In this document: positions 34,175 to 43,751 of the stretch, piece after piece
How positions within the stretch are numbered: position 1 is the first letter of the stretch
Layout: each line of letters begins with the position of its first letter
Source: Streptomyces albus subsp. albus
GTDB lineage: Bacteria; Actinomycetota; Actinomycetes; Streptomycetales; Streptomycetaceae
NCBI RefSeq assembly: GCF_000719865.1
Contig: NZ_JOID01000011.1
Location: 1-64,000 of the forward strand
Direction of reading: 5' to 3'
DNA length: 64,000 nucleotides
The notes under the pieces: generated by a model
Seen by the model: the letters and a program-made list of their open reading frames with translations, nothing else
Databases searched by the model: none
Told to the model about the DNA's origin: nothing
Program-made: the position numbers and the translations under genes

Positions 34175-34807
34175 ATGGCGAAGGAAAACTCCGGCCGCCG
34201 ACTGAAGGCGCAGCAGACGCGGAACCGGATGCTGGAGGCCGCCATGGCGCTCTTCGTCGAGCACGGTTACGGCGGGACCACCATCGAGTCCATCGCCCGT
34301 GAGGCCGGGGTCGCCGTGCAGACGATCTACTTCTCGTTCGGGAGCAAGCAGCGGATCCTCAAGGAGCTCATCGACGTCCACATCGCGGGCGACGAGGATC
34401 CCGTACCGACCCTGGAGCGTCCTCAGGTGGTGGAAGCGCTGGAGGCCGAGGACCCGCGCCGTCAGCTGCGGCTCCAGGTACAGCTGACCCGCGTCATCCT
34501 CGAGCGGGTCGGCCCGTTGCTCGAAGTGCTGCGCAACGCCGCGGCGACCAGCGGCGACGGCGCCGAGCTGTGGGAGGCCAACAAGCGTCAGCGGCTGATT
34601 GTCCAGCGGCGCTTCATCGAGTCGCTGGAGAGCAAGAGCGCGCTGCGGGAAGGGCTCGGTGTGGACCGGGCCGTCGACATCGCGTACGTGCTGCTCGGTC
34701 CGGAGCTCTTCCACCTCCTGGTCTCCGAACGCGGCTGGACTCCGCAGGAGTGGGAGCAGTGGGTGTACGAGAGCCACTGCCATCACCTCATCGGTGAACC
34801 GGCCTGA
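34175..34807 (+). CDS. TetR/AcrR-family transcriptional regulator
   Basis: 210 aa. The N-terminal helix-turn-helix reads RNRMLEAAMALFVEHGYGGT and IAREAGVAVQTIYFSFGSK (about 16-60). The remaining helical part resembles TetR proteins of actinomycetes but gives no clue to the ligand. It lies between the FAD oxidoreductase and the sugar operon on the same strand, with about 195 bp to the next start, so it may control either or itself. It is not close in sequence to the TetR protein at 21069. Confidence 0.87.
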   Translation: MAKENSGRRLKAQQTRNRMLEAAMALFVEHGYGGTTIESIAREAGVAVQTIYFSFGSKQRILKELIDVHIAGDEDPVPTLERPQVVEALEAEDPRRQLRLQVQLTRVILERVGPLLEVLRNAAATSGDGAELWEANKRQRLIVQRRFIESLESKSALREGLGVDRAVDIAYVLLGPELFHLLVSERGWTPQEWEQWVYESHCHHLIGEPA

Positions 34808-34868
34808 TCCACCGGAGCACGGCACGTCCGAGTTTCGCCGGCCCGGGCCGCCGCGGAGCTGTTCGCTG

Positions 34869-34877
34869 GGGCAATCC
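34869..34877 (+). promoter_or_regulatory. Partial copy of the GCAATC element
   Basis: GGGCAATCC lies 38 bp before the fuller copy at 34907. Two sites in front of the sugar operon may allow cooperative binding. Confidence 0.4.
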
Positions 34878-34906
34878 TGAATTGGTGATCCGGCGGCGGA
34901 CGTTAT

Positions 34907-34926
34907 GAGCAATCTGGGAGACGCCA
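34907..34926 (+). promoter_or_regulatory. Copy of the GCAATC regulatory element, 95 bp before a start
   Basis: GAGCAATCTGGGAGACGCCA begins 95 bp before the ATG at 35002, the first gene of the sugar operon. Confidence 0.6.
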
Positions 34927-35001
34927 CGGGCGGCGGGCTGCGCGAAAATGAGTCGCCAGCCGAAATGAAGCGTCAAGCCAATCCCAGTACGAGAGTTGCT
35001 G

Positions 35002-36369
35002 ATGAAGGAATTTCTCGCCGATGGACCGTGTGCTCCGGCAGGTTTCCACCAGTGGTTCGAGGCCGCTCGCCGGACCATCTACACCCGGGTGGAGCGCATC
35101 CCGCTGGCGTCCGTGCAGGGGTGGGACTGCGCTCCCGGATCGCCGGCGCTGACCCATCGCAGCGGACGCTTCTTCTCGGTCGAAGGGCTTCGCACGCACA
35201 TTTCCGGGCACGCCATCCCGCGTTGGGACCAACCCATAATCAATCAGCCGGAAACGGGAATCCTCGGAATTCTCGTCAAGTGGGTCGACGGTGTTCTGTA
35301 CTGCCTCGTCCAGGCCAAGGCGGAGCCGGGGAACATCAACGGACTCCAGCTTTCCCCCACGGTGCAGGCGACGCGGAGCAATTTCACCGGAGTGCACCGC
35401 GGGAAGCCCGTTCCCTATCTGACGTATTTTCGGGATGCCGCCGCGCACCGGGTGATCGCCGATGTGCGCCAGTCCGAACAGGCCTCGTGGTTCCTGCGCA
35501 AGCGCAACCGCAACATGATCGTCGAGGTCGGGGAGGACATCGAGGCGGCCGCCGGATTCCGCTGGCTGAGCCTTGCCGAGGTGCGCGGCCTGTTGAGGAT
35601 CGACGACCTGGTCGGCATGGACCTGCGCAGCGTGCTGGCCTGTATGCCGGTCGGGGGCGAGCGGCACGTCACACGGCCGGGGCCGGCCCGCGGCCCCACG
35701 ACGACCGGGGAGATCCTGAGGTGGATCACCGCCGCGCGCAGCCGGGTCGAGGTGCGGACCGAACGGGTGCCTCTCGCGGAGCTCGGCGGATGGCGGCGCG
35801 AACCCGGGGCGATCGTCCATGAGAGCGGGCGGTTCTTCGACGTGATCGGCGTGCGGGTGAAAGCCTCCGGCCGTGAGGTCGGGGAGTGGGCCCAGCCGAT
35901 GATCGCCGCACACGGGACAGGCATCGTCGCCTTCCTCACCGCCCGTATCGACGGCGAGCCGCATGTACTGGTGCACCAGCGCACGGAACCGGGGTTCGTG
36001 GACGCGGTCGAACTCGGTCCCACCGTCCAGTGCACGGAGCGGAACTACGACGTACTGCCGGCTCACGCCCGTCCCCTGTTCCTCGACGAGGTGCTGACGG
36101 CGGAGCCGGACCGGATCCTCTTCGACGTCACCCTGTCCGACGAGGGCGGCCGGCTCTTCCATACGCGCAGCCGGCATCTGCTCGTCGAGACGGACGAGCG
36201 GCCGGACCACCCCGACTACCGCTGGATGAGGCCGGCGCAGCTCTCCGAGCTGCTGCGGCACAGCCACTACGTCAACATGCAGGCCCGGAGTCTGCTGGCA
36301 TGCCTGCACGCGCTCCATGCCCCGGCCGTGCCGGCCCCCGCGCCAGAACAAGGAGTCGAGAGGACATGA
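35002..36369 (+). CDS. NDP-hexose 2,3-dehydratase
   Basis: 455 aa, the normal length of the EvaA/TylCVI family. The protein is an internal duplication: FHQWFEAARRTIYTRVERIP in the first half matches ILRWITAARSRVEVRTERVP in the second, each followed by HRSGRFFSV/HESGRFFDV and WxQPxI. It removes the C-2 hydroxyl from TDP-4-keto-6-deoxyglucose to give the 2-deoxy-3,4-diketo sugar. The ATG at 35002 is preceded by GAGAG; an in-frame TTG two codons earlier is less likely. It is the first gene of the sugar operon and ends with an ATGA overlap to the next. With no NDP-hexose 3-ketoreductase in the window, the 3-keto group is free for amination. Confidence 0.93.
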   Translation: MKEFLADGPCAPAGFHQWFEAARRTIYTRVERIPLASVQGWDCAPGSPALTHRSGRFFSVEGLRTHISGHAIPRWDQPIINQPETGILGILVKWVDGVLYCLVQAKAEPGNINGLQLSPTVQATRSNFTGVHRGKPVPYLTYFRDAAAHRVIADVRQSEQASWFLRKRNRNMIVEVGEDIEAAAGFRWLSLAEVRGLLRIDDLVGMDLRSVLACMPVGGERHVTRPGPARGPTTTGEILRWITAARSRVEVRTERVPLAELGGWRREPGAIVHESGRFFDVIGVRVKASGREVGEWAQPMIAAHGTGIVAFLTARIDGEPHVLVHQRTEPGFVDAVELGPTVQCTERNYDVLPAHARPLFLDEVLTAEPDRILFDVTLSDEGGRLFHTRSRHLLVETDERPDHPDYRWMRPAQLSELLRHSHYVNMQARSLLACLHALHAPAVPAPAPEQGVERT

Positions 36370-37370
36370 CCTCGCAGGAGCGGGAGCCGGGCGAGCCGCC
36401 GGTGATCGCCGTACTCGGAGCCTCCGGATTCGTCGGGTCCGCGGTGACCGCGGCCCTCGCGCACCGGCCCGTCCGGCTCAGGGCGGTGGCCAGGCGGCCG
36501 AGTCGCGTTCCCGCCGCGGGGACGGCCCGTGCCGAGGTGCGCAGGGCCGACCTCACCCGCGGCGGGGAGGTGGCCGAAGCCGTGTCCGGCGCGGACGTGG
36601 TGATCCACCTCGTCACCCACAGCGGAGGCTGGCGGGCGGCCGAGAAGGACCCGGCCAGCCGGGCGGTCAACGTCGGTGTCATGGAGAACCTCTGCGAGGT
36701 CCTGCGCGGTGAGCGGCGCGAAGGGCCCGCCCCGCTGGTCCTGTACGCGGGCGCGGCCTCCCAGGTCGGCCTGCCGCCCGGCGGTCCCCTCGACGGGAGC
36801 GAGCCCGACCACCCGGAGACCGCCTACGACCGCCACAAACTGGCCGCCGAGCGGCTGCTGATGGAGGCCACCGCGGACGGGGTGCTGCGGGGCGCGAGCC
36901 TGCGCCTGCCGACGGTGTTCGGGCATGTGGCGGCGCCGCACGCCGCGGACCGGGGAGTGGTGGCCTTCATGATCCGCCGCGCCCTGGCCGGCGAGCCGCT
37001 CACCCTGTGGCACGACGGAACGGTCAAGCGGGATCTGGTGCATGTGGACGACGTGGCCGGGGCGTTCGTGGCCGCGCTCGACCGTCCCGGGGCGCTGACC
37101 GGCGGCCACTGGCTGCTGGGAGCCGGCCGGGGCGACCCGCTCGGCGAGGTGTGCCGCACCGTGTCGGAGCTGGTGGCCGCCCGGCTGGGGAAGCCGCCGG
37201 TACCGGTGGTCCGCGCCACACCGCCCGACGACGCGCCGGCCACCGATTTCCGGAGCGTCACCATCGATTCCTCCTCGTTCCGGTCGGTCACCGGATGGCG
37301 GCCCCGGATACCGCTGCGCGTGGCCCTGGAGAGGACCGTGGCCGCCTTGGCCGAAGCCCACGCGACGTGA
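36366..37370 (+). CDS. NDP-hexose 4-ketoreductase (SDR family)
   Basis: 334 aa extended SDR. NAD(P)-binding motif VLGASGFVGSAVTAAL (about residue 17) and catalytic YDRHK (Tyr-x-x-x-Lys). Later motifs (LRLPTVFGH, RDLVHVDDVAGAFVAAL) match C-4 ketoreductases such as those of daunosamine and epivancosamine pathways. It would set the C-4 hydroxyl of the aminosugar in the last reductive step. The start overlaps the dehydratase stop (ATGA). Whether the hydroxyl is axial or equatorial cannot be read from sequence. Confidence 0.88.
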   Translation: MTSQEREPGEPPVIAVLGASGFVGSAVTAALAHRPVRLRAVARRPSRVPAAGTARAEVRRADLTRGGEVAEAVSGADVVIHLVTHSGGWRAAEKDPASRAVNVGVMENLCEVLRGERREGPAPLVLYAGAASQVGLPPGGPLDGSEPDHPETAYDRHKLAAERLLMEATADGVLRGASLRLPTVFGHVAAPHAADRGVVAFMIRRALAGEPLTLWHDGTVKRDLVHVDDVAGAFVAALDRPGALTGGHWLLGAGRGDPLGEVCRTVSELVAARLGKPPVPVVRATPPDDAPATDFRSVTIDSSSFRSVTGWRPRIPLRVALERTVAALAEAHAT

Positions 37371-37380
37371 GGGGACAACC

Positions 37381-38103
37381 GTGTACGGACCGGACTTCGC
37401 CGAGATCTACGACCATGTGTACACCTTGCGCGGCAAGGACTACCCGGCCGAAACCAAGTACGTCACCGAGCAGATCCGCGGGCGGCTGCCCGGGGCCTCC
37501 TCGCTGCTCGACGTGGCATGCGGGACCGGGGGCCACCTGCGGTACTTCGACGAGCTGTTCGAGCACGTGGAGGGTGTCGAGCTGTCCGAGGCGATGCTGG
37601 CCGTCGCCCGGGACCGGATGCCCCGCACCCCGCTGCACCAGGGCGACATGCGCACCTTGGACGTCGGCCGGACCTTCGACGCCCTCGTCTGCCTCTTCGC
37701 CGCCGTGGCGCACCAGAGTGCCGGCGAACTCGCCGGCACCATGCGCTGTTTCGCGCGGCACCTGCGTCCCGGCGGCGTGGTCGTCATCGAACCCTGGTGG
37801 TTCCCCGAAACGTTCCTCGACGGCTATGTGGCCGCCGACGTCCTCACGCCCGACCACCGCACCATCTCGCGCGTGTCGCACACCCGGCGGGAGGGCGGGG
37901 CCTCACACATGGACGTGCACTACGTCGTCGCCGACGCCGGGGGCGCCCGGCACTTCGTCGAGTCCTACGTGCACCAGCTGTTCCCGCGCGACCTCTACGA
38001 GCGGACCATGCGCGACGCGGGTCTGACGACCGAGTACATCGACGATGCCCAGTCCGGCCGGGGCCTCTTCCTCGGCGTGAAAGAAGGAGCGAGACGTCCA
38101 TGA
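37381..38103 (+). CDS. NDP-aminosugar N-methyltransferase (DesVI/TylM1 type)
   Basis: 240 aa; GTG start. The N-terminus [20 protein letters not shown] and SAM motif [15 protein letters not shown] match the N,N-dimethyltransferases of desosamine and mycaminose pathways. Later motifs ([33 protein letters not shown]) also fit. It acts on the 3-amino group, probably twice. The stop overlaps the aminotransferase start (ATGA), which places methylation next to amination in the pathway. Confidence 0.92.
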   Translation: MYGPDFAEIYDHVYTLRGKDYPAETKYVTEQIRGRLPGASSLLDVACGTGGHLRYFDELFEHVEGVELSEAMLAVARDRMPRTPLHQGDMRTLDVGRTFDALVCLFAAVAHQSAGELAGTMRCFARHLRPGGVVVIEPWWFPETFLDGYVAADVLTPDHRTISRVSHTRREGGASHMDVHYVVADAGGARHFVESYVHQLFPRDLYERTMRDAGLTTEYIDDAQSGRGLFLGVKEGARRP

Positions 38104-39209
38104 CGACCGGAGTCTGGGGCTATCTGGAGGAGTACGCGGCGGAGCGGAAGGACATCCTCGACGCCGTCGACACCGTCTTCGGCTCCGGCCGGCTCGTGCT
38201 GGGCAGCAGCACGGAGGGGTTCGAGCGGGAGTTCGCGGACTACCACGGCATGCCGCACTGCGTCGGCGTCGACAACGGCACCAACGCCATCAAGATCGCG
38301 CTTCAGGCCCTCGGGGTCGGACGGGGCGACGAGGTCGTGACCGTGTCGAACACGGCCGCGCCGACCGTGGTGGCCATCGACGCCGTCGGAGCCGTCCCGG
38401 TCTTCGTCGACATCGACCCCGACACGTACCTCATGGACACCGCGCAGGTGGAGGCGGTGCTGACCGACCGGACACGCTGTCTGCTGCCGGTCCATCTGTA
38501 CGGGCAGTGCGTGGACCTGGAGCCGCTGCGGAGCCTCGCGGCGGAACGCGGTCTGAGCCTGCTGGAGGACTGCGCCCAGGCGCACGGCGCCACCCGCGAC
38601 GGCAGACTGGCCGGCACCACCGGGGACGCCGCGGCCTTCTCCTTCTACCCGACCAAGGTGCTGGGCGCCTACGGCGACGGCGGCGCCGCCCTCTTCCGCG
38701 AGGAGGAGACCGCCCGGCGCATGCGCCGCCTGCGCTACTACGGCATGGAAGAGCGCTACTACGTCGTCGAGACCCCGGGGCACAACGCCCGGCTCGATGA
38801 GGTCCAGGCGGAGATCCTGCGCCGGAAGCTGCCCCGGCTCGACGGCTACATCACGGCCCGGCGGGCGATCGCCGAGCGCTACGCGGCGGGCCTCGGCGAT
38901 ACGGGCCTCGTCCTGCCGGCCGTCGCACCGGGGAACGGCCACGTCTACTACGTCTACGTGGTGCGGCATCCGATGAGGGACGAGATCCTGCGGGCCCTCC
39001 GGGGCCACGGCATCGAACTCAACATCAGCTACCCGTGGCCCGTCCACACCATGTCCGGCTTCAGCCATCTCGGCGTGCGGGAAGGGGCGTTGCCGGTGAC
39101 CGAGTCCCTCGCCGGACAGATCTTCTCGCTGCCGATGTACCCGTCGCTGTCTCCCGCCACCCAGGACCGGGTGATCGGCGCGCTGCGCGAGGTGCTGGCG
39201 GCGCTGTAG
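38100..39209 (+). CDS. NDP-3-keto-hexose 3-aminotransferase (DegT/DnrJ/EryC1 family)
   Basis: 369 aa. PLP-dependent fold with [27 protein letters not shown] and SFYPTK(186)VLGAYGDGG, where Lys186 binds PLP. The N-terminus [19 protein letters not shown] is typical of C-3 aminotransferases of the TylB/DesV/EvaB group rather than C-4 enzymes. It would use glutamate to aminate C-3 of the 2-deoxy-3,4-diketo sugar. It is translationally coupled to the N-methyltransferase gene. Confidence 0.92.
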   Translation: MTTGVWGYLEEYAAERKDILDAVDTVFGSGRLVLGSSTEGFEREFADYHGMPHCVGVDNGTNAIKIALQALGVGRGDEVVTVSNTAAPTVVAIDAVGAVPVFVDIDPDTYLMDTAQVEAVLTDRTRCLLPVHLYGQCVDLEPLRSLAAERGLSLLEDCAQAHGATRDGRLAGTTGDAAAFSFYPTKVLGAYGDGGAALFREEETARRMRRLRYYGMEERYYVVETPGHNARLDEVQAEILRRKLPRLDGYITARRAIAERYAAGLGDTGLVLPAVAPGNGHVYYVYVVRHPMRDEILRALRGHGIELNISYPWPVHTMSGFSHLGVREGALPVTESLAGQIFSLPMYPSLSPATQDRVIGALREVLAAL

Positions 39210-39256
39210 CGCGCCGTCCTCATCCGCCCGCCCAGTGGACCCGCTCAGGAGGAGCC

Positions 39257-39847
39257 ATGGAAATACGTGAACTCGCCGTCGAGGGAGCAGTGGAGTTCAC
39301 TCCGCGGATCTTCCCCGACGAGCGCGGTCTGTTCGTCTCGCCGTTCCAGCAGGAGGCCTTCGAGAAAGCCGTCGGACACCGTCTCCTCCGGGTGGCGCAG
39401 ACCAACCACAGCCGGTCACGCCGCGGCGTCGTCCGCGGAGTGCACTTCACCGCGACACCGCCCGGGACCGCGAAGTACGTCTACTGCGCCCGGGGCGCCG
39501 CGCTCGACATCGTGGTCGACATCCGGGTCGGCTCGCCGACGTACGGGGCGTGGGACGCGGTGCGGCTCGACCCGGTCGACTTCCGGGCGGTGTACTTCCC
39601 CGTGGGGGTGGGGCACGCGTTCGTCGCCCTGGAGGACGACACCGTCATGTCCTACATGCTCACGAGCGGCTACGTCGCCGAGAACGAACACGCGCTCTCC
39701 GTCCTCGACCCGGAGCTCGGCCTGCCGATCCCCGCCGGTATCGAGCCGGTCATGTCCGAACGGGACACCGTGGCGCCGACGCTCGCCGAGGCGAGAGCCG
39801 CGGGCCTGCTCCCCGACTACGCCGCCTGCCGGGAGCCGGCCCGGTGA
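39257..39847 (+). CDS. dTDP-4-keto-6-deoxyhexose 3,5- or 5-epimerase (RmlC-like)
   Basis: 196 aa cupin of normal RmlC length. The ATG follows AGGAGGAG. RGVVRGVHF contains the catalytic His; YMLTSGYVAENEHALSVLDP carries the conserved Tyr and the substrate loop. In aminosugar pathways this family acts as a C-5 epimerase after amination, converting D to L configuration. Its presence predicts an L-sugar, unless it acts only at C-3. It lies 47 nt after the aminotransferase in the same operon. Confidence 0.9.
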   Translation: MEIRELAVEGAVEFTPRIFPDERGLFVSPFQQEAFEKAVGHRLLRVAQTNHSRSRRGVVRGVHFTATPPGTAKYVYCARGAALDIVVDIRVGSPTYGAWDAVRLDPVDFRAVYFPVGVGHAFVALEDDTVMSYMLTSGYVAENEHALSVLDPELGLPIPAGIEPVMSERDTVAPTLAEARAAGLLPDYAACREPAR

Positions 39848-39926
39848 CCGGACATCCCCGCCGGACGGTACGGAGCGGCCCGGCCGCCCTGTCCCGGTCC
39901 GAAGAGAATCACCATCGGAGGACAGC

Positions 39927-41225
39927 ATGTCGACGCGCAGCACGGTGAAACCGCCGGCCCGGCGGCGGGGGGTGACCGCTGCGGAGCGTTCCCCGGCACC
40001 CGACATCGCACGGGGCTTCATGCTGCTCCTCATCGCCCTGGCCCACGCGCCCCTGTACGTGACGACCAGCGACCCGGGCGTGGTGACCCACCCGGCGGGG
40101 GGCGACGCGCTCGACCGCACGGTCACCTTCCTCAGCCTGGACCTCGTCGACAACCGGGCCTACCCGATGTTCGCCGCCCTCTTCGGCTACGGCATGGCGA
40201 TGCTGGTCATGCGGCAGCGGGCGGCCGGCACCACAGCGTCCGCGGCGGCCCGGCTGCTGCGCCGGCGCGGTGTGTTCCTCGTCCTGTTCGGCTTCGTGCA
40301 CTTCGTGCTGATCTTCCCGGCGGACATCCTCGCGCCCTACGGCGTCGCGGCGCTGGCCCTGGGGTGGCTGTTCACCCGTGGCGACCGGGCCCTGGGCAGG
40401 GGTGTGGTGATCAGCGCCGTGGCGGCGACCCTTCTGACAGCGCTGCTGTCCGTGGCGATGGCCGTGGAGGAGAGCGGGAGCGGCGCGGAGGTCCGCGGGA
40501 CGGTCTGGGCCCACGACTACGGCGCCGCGGTCGTCGAGCGGCTCTCGCAGGCGCCGTTCGCCTCGGTGCACATCCTGCTGGCGTGGCCGATCCCGACCGC
40601 CATCCTGGTCGGTGCCGTGGCCGCGCGCAGACGCTACCTCGACGACCCGGCCCGGCACCGTGCCCTGCTCGGGCGCGTGGTGCTGATCGGCGGCTCCGTC
40701 TCGGTGCTCGGCGGTGTGCCGCTGGCGCTGATCGGCGCCGGCGTCTGGGAGACCGGTGACCTGGCCAGGGGATCGGTGACCGCGCTGCACGTGATCACCG
40801 GGTTCGCCGGCGGACTGGCCTACGCGGCGGCGTTCGGGCTGTTCGTCGCCCGGCTCCAGGACCGCGGCCGGACCCCCGGACCCGTGGCCGGCGCCCTGGC
40901 GGCGGTCGGCCGCAGGTCGCTGACGTGCTATCTGCTGCAGTCCGCGCTGCTCGCGCTCGTTCTCGCCCGCGTCGCCTTCGGTGCCGGCGACCGGATCGAG
41001 GCCACCGGCGCGGCCGTCATCGGCGTCTGCGTCTGGCTCACGGTGCTCGCTGTGGCGGTCGTGCTGGAACGGGCGGGTCTGAGAGGGCCGCTGGACGCTC
41101 TGATGCGCCGTCTCGTCTACGGCGGGTCCGCCGGCCGCGCGGCCGGACCGGTGGAGCCGGGCACGGCGGGGTCCGGGACGGCGCCCGCGGGGAAGCGGGA
41201 GTCGACGACGGGCGCCGAGTCGTGA
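39927..41225 (+). CDS. DUF418/YeiB-like integral membrane protein
   Basis: 432 aa; the ATG follows GGAGGA. There are about nine hydrophobic helices. The N-terminal PDIARGFMLLLIALAHAPLY and AYPMFAALFGYGMAMLVMRQ segments and the C-terminal DUF418-type region (VGRRSLTCYLLQS) identify the YeiB group, whose function is not established; some relatives are proposed transporters or membrane acyltransferases. It sits inside the sugar operon and its stop overlaps the RmlA-like start (GTGA), so it is tightly co-expressed. A role in sugar acylation or product transport is possible, but the sequence does not show it. Confidence 0.85.
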   Translation: MSTRSTVKPPARRRGVTAAERSPAPDIARGFMLLLIALAHAPLYVTTSDPGVVTHPAGGDALDRTVTFLSLDLVDNRAYPMFAALFGYGMAMLVMRQRAAGTTASAAARLLRRRGVFLVLFGFVHFVLIFPADILAPYGVAALALGWLFTRGDRALGRGVVISAVAATLLTALLSVAMAVEESGSGAEVRGTVWAHDYGAAVVERLSQAPFASVHILLAWPIPTAILVGAVAARRRYLDDPARHRALLGRVVLIGGSVSVLGGVPLALIGAGVWETGDLARGSVTALHVITGFAGGLAYAAAFGLFVARLQDRGRTPGPVAGALAAVGRRSLTCYLLQSALLALVLARVAFGAGDRIEATGAAVIGVCVWLTVLAVAVVLERAGLRGPLDALMRRLVYGGSAGRAAGPVEPGTAGSGTAPAGKRESTTGAES

Positions 41226-42292
41226 AGGCGCTCGTCCTGGCCGGCGGGACCGGAACCAGACTGCGGCCCTTCAGCCACACGATGCCCAAACAACTCATCC
41301 CCATCGCCAACAAGCCCGTGCTCGTGCACATCCTCGAGGACATCCGTGCCCAGGGGATCACCGACGTGGGCATCGTGGTGGGCGGCTACGCCGGCGACAT
41401 CGCCGCGAAGGTCGGAGACGGGTCCGCGCTCGGTCTGCGGATCACCTATCTCCACCAGGACGCCCCCCGGGGCCTGGCCCACTGCGTGGTCATCGCCCGG
41501 GAGTTCCTGGGCGACGCGGACTTCGTGATGTACCTCGGCGACAACATGCTGCCGCAGGGCATCGCGGAGGTCGTGGACGGCTTCCGCACCGGCGGGGCGG
41601 CAGCCCAGCTGGCGGTCCAGGCGGTGAGCGATCCGCGAGCCTTCGGCGTGGCCGAACTGGACGACCGGCAGCGCGTGATCCGGGTCGTGGAGAAGCCCAC
41701 CCGCCCGGTGAGCGATCTGGCACTCATCGGGGTCTACGTGTTCTCTCCGCGGGTGCACGAGGCGGTCGCGGCCATCACGCCGAGCGCGCGCGGCGAGCTG
41801 GAGATCACCGACGCCGTCCAGTGGCTGGTAGCCCGGGGGCATGAGGTGCGGGCCTCCGGCTACAAGGGGTACTGGCGTGACATGGGCACGGTGGACGACA
41901 TGCTGGAGTGCAACCGTGAGCTGCTGCGCTCCCTGACCACCTCGGTCGCCCACCGGGCCGACGCGACCAGCGTGCTCGTGGGCCCCGTGGAGATCGGGGC
42001 GGGCAGCCGCGTCGTGAACTCGCGCATCACCGGCCCGGTGAGCGTCGGCCGGGGCACCGTGATCAAGGACAGCGTCGTGGGGCCGGACACCACCATCGGC
42101 GACGACTGCGTGCTCATCGGGTCCGGCGTGTCCTACTCGATCGTTCTCGACGCCGCGTCGATCAGCGGTGTCGAGGGCCTGCACGGTTCGGTCATCGGCC
42201 GGGCCGCCCAGGTGGCCTCCGCCAACGGCGGCGGACGACGGCACCGGCTGATGGTCGGCGACCATGCGAGCGTGCACATGCTGACGACATGA
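41222..42292 (+). CDS. Glucose-1-phosphate thymidylyltransferase, long form
   Basis: 356 aa, the long (StrD-like) type. The GTG at 41222 overlaps the previous stop and gives MKALVLAGGTGTRLRPFSH, the nucleotide-binding start; PKQLIPIANKPVL and YLGDNM (active site) follow. The C-terminal third (VGPVEIGAGSRVVNSRITGP) has left-handed beta-helix hexapeptide repeats as in secondary-metabolite enzymes. It makes dTDP-glucose, the first committed step of the aminosugar pathway. Confidence 0.95.
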   Translation: MKALVLAGGTGTRLRPFSHTMPKQLIPIANKPVLVHILEDIRAQGITDVGIVVGGYAGDIAAKVGDGSALGLRITYLHQDAPRGLAHCVVIAREFLGDADFVMYLGDNMLPQGIAEVVDGFRTGGAAAQLAVQAVSDPRAFGVAELDDRQRVIRVVEKPTRPVSDLALIGVYVFSPRVHEAVAAITPSARGELEITDAVQWLVARGHEVRASGYKGYWRDMGTVDDMLECNRELLRSLTTSVAHRADATSVLVGPVEIGAGSRVVNSRITGPVSVGRGTVIKDSVVGPDTTIGDDCVLIGSGVSYSIVLDAASISGVEGLHGSVIGRAAQVASANGGGRRHRLMVGDHASVHMLTT

Positions 42293-42305
42293 CGAGGCGG
42301 ACCGA

Positions 42306-43304
42306 ATGAGAATCCTGGTGACGGGCGGGGCCGGCTTCATCGGATCGTGCTACGTGCGAGCCGTGCTGGACGGGGCATACCCGGGCTACGAGGACGCCCA
42401 GGTCACCGTCCTGGACCGGCTGACCTACGCGGGGAATCGGGCCAATCTGCCCGCGGAGCACCCCCGGCTCACCTTCGTGCGGGGCGACGTGTGCGACGCG
42501 GCGACGCTCCTCGAACTGCTGCCGGGGCACGACGCGGTGGTGCACTTTGCCGCCGAGTCGCACGTGGACCGCTCGCTCAGCGCGCCCGCGGAGTTCGTGC
42601 GGACCAATGTGGCCGGCACCCAGACGCTGATGGAGGCGTGCCTGAGCACGGGGGTGCCGCGGGTCCTCCATGTGTCCACGGACGAGGTCTACGGGTCGAT
42701 CGAGGAGGGCTCGTGGACGGAGGAGTGGCCGCTGGACCCGAGTTCGCCCTACGCGGCGACCAAGGCGGGCAGCGACCTGATCGCCGGCTCCTACTGGCAC
42801 ACGCACGGACTGGACGTGTCGGTGAGCCGCTGCTCCAACAACTACGGGCCCCACCAGCACGTGGAGAAACTCATCCCGCTCTTCACCACCCGGCTCTTCG
42901 CGGGACGCTCCGTTCCGCTCTACGGCGACGGGGCCAATGTGCGCGAGTGGATCCATGTGGCGGATCACTGCAGGGCGCTCCAGCTCATCCTCACCAAGGG
43001 ACGGGGCGGCGAGATCTACAACATCGGTGGCGGCACACCGCTGAGCAACCTTCAGGTGACGGAACGTCTCCTGGAGCTCTGCGGCGCCGGTGCGGACCGG
43101 GTGCGCCCGACCCCGGACCGCAAGGGGCACGACCGGCGCTACTCGCTGGACGGCACCAAGCTCCGCGAGGAGCTGGGCTTTGAACCCTCGGTGCCCTTCG
43201 AGCAGGGGCTGGCCGAAACGGTCGCCTGGTACCGGGACCACCCCGACTGGTGGAGCACCGCCGGCCGGTCCGGGCAACGCCGGTTCGAGCAACACGGGAG
43301 ATGA
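42306..43304 (+). CDS. dTDP-glucose 4,6-dehydratase
   Basis: 332 aa extended SDR. ILVTGGAGFIGSCYVRAVL binds NAD; the active-site sequence STDEVYGSIEEG and SPYAATKAGSD (Tyr-x-x-x-Lys), plus SNNYGPHQHVEKLIP, are diagnostic for RmlB-type enzymes. It converts dTDP-glucose to the 4-keto-6-deoxy sugar. It lies 13 nt after the thymidylyltransferase and is the last gene of the sugar operon. The order of genes in the operon is the reverse of the order of steps. Confidence 0.95.
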   Translation: MRILVTGGAGFIGSCYVRAVLDGAYPGYEDAQVTVLDRLTYAGNRANLPAEHPRLTFVRGDVCDAATLLELLPGHDAVVHFAAESHVDRSLSAPAEFVRTNVAGTQTLMEACLSTGVPRVLHVSTDEVYGSIEEGSWTEEWPLDPSSPYAATKAGSDLIAGSYWHTHGLDVSVSRCSNNYGPHQHVEKLIPLFTTRLFAGRSVPLYGDGANVREWIHVADHCRALQLILTKGRGGEIYNIGGGTPLSNLQVTERLLELCGAGADRVRPTPDRKGHDRRYSLDGTKLREELGFEPSVPFEQGLAETVAWYRDHPDWWSTAGRSGQRRFEQHGR

Positions 43305-43751
43305 CGCCGGCGGTACCGCCGTCCCACACTCGTGGGGGCGGCGGGAATTCTGAGGGAGGGAATACACGCGCGGTTCCGGACCGGGCGGTCGCGCCCGAGA
43401 GCGGTTCGGGTGAACGTCGAATCGATTCGGTCCGGTGTGTCGCTCGTCCCGTACGTTTTCCGCCGGTGGCCGATTCCCGAAGTGGGAATGAGGAGGCCTC
43501 CTTCTGTTCCCGGGGCGTGCCGGCGGACGAGTCCTTGAGTGCCTGCCGGGCAGCGGCCTGCCGCGGGCCGGTGAGGCATGCGCGGGTGTCTTCCCGCCGG
43601 CGGTCCGGAGACTCTGGAGCCGTCTCTGAATGAGGCATCCAGAAATACTCCAGGAGACCTTCATGGGCCGGAGGCCACACTTTGAGGAATGCCGATGCGC
43701 GCCCTGCGCAAAGCGGTGCAGCGTTCGTTGATGCAAGGAGAGGATCTATAA
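43305..43751 (+). promoter_or_regulatory. Promoter region of the halogenase operon
   Basis: This 447-bp region holds no convincing gene. A 14-bp palindrome CGGCGGTACCGCCG lies just after the sugar-operon stop (43308-43321). ATTCCC and GGGAAT form a 6-bp inverted repeat (43473-43489), directly followed by the 12-bp palindrome AGGAGGCCTCCT (43491-43502). AAGGAG at 43735-43740 serves the halogenase start. No GCAATC element was found here, unlike several other promoters of the cluster. Confidence 0.5.

Noticed and set aside
43332..43538. Small open frame of 68 codons before the first halogenase
   Set aside because: No ribosome site and unusual composition for a gene; the region reads better as a promoter.
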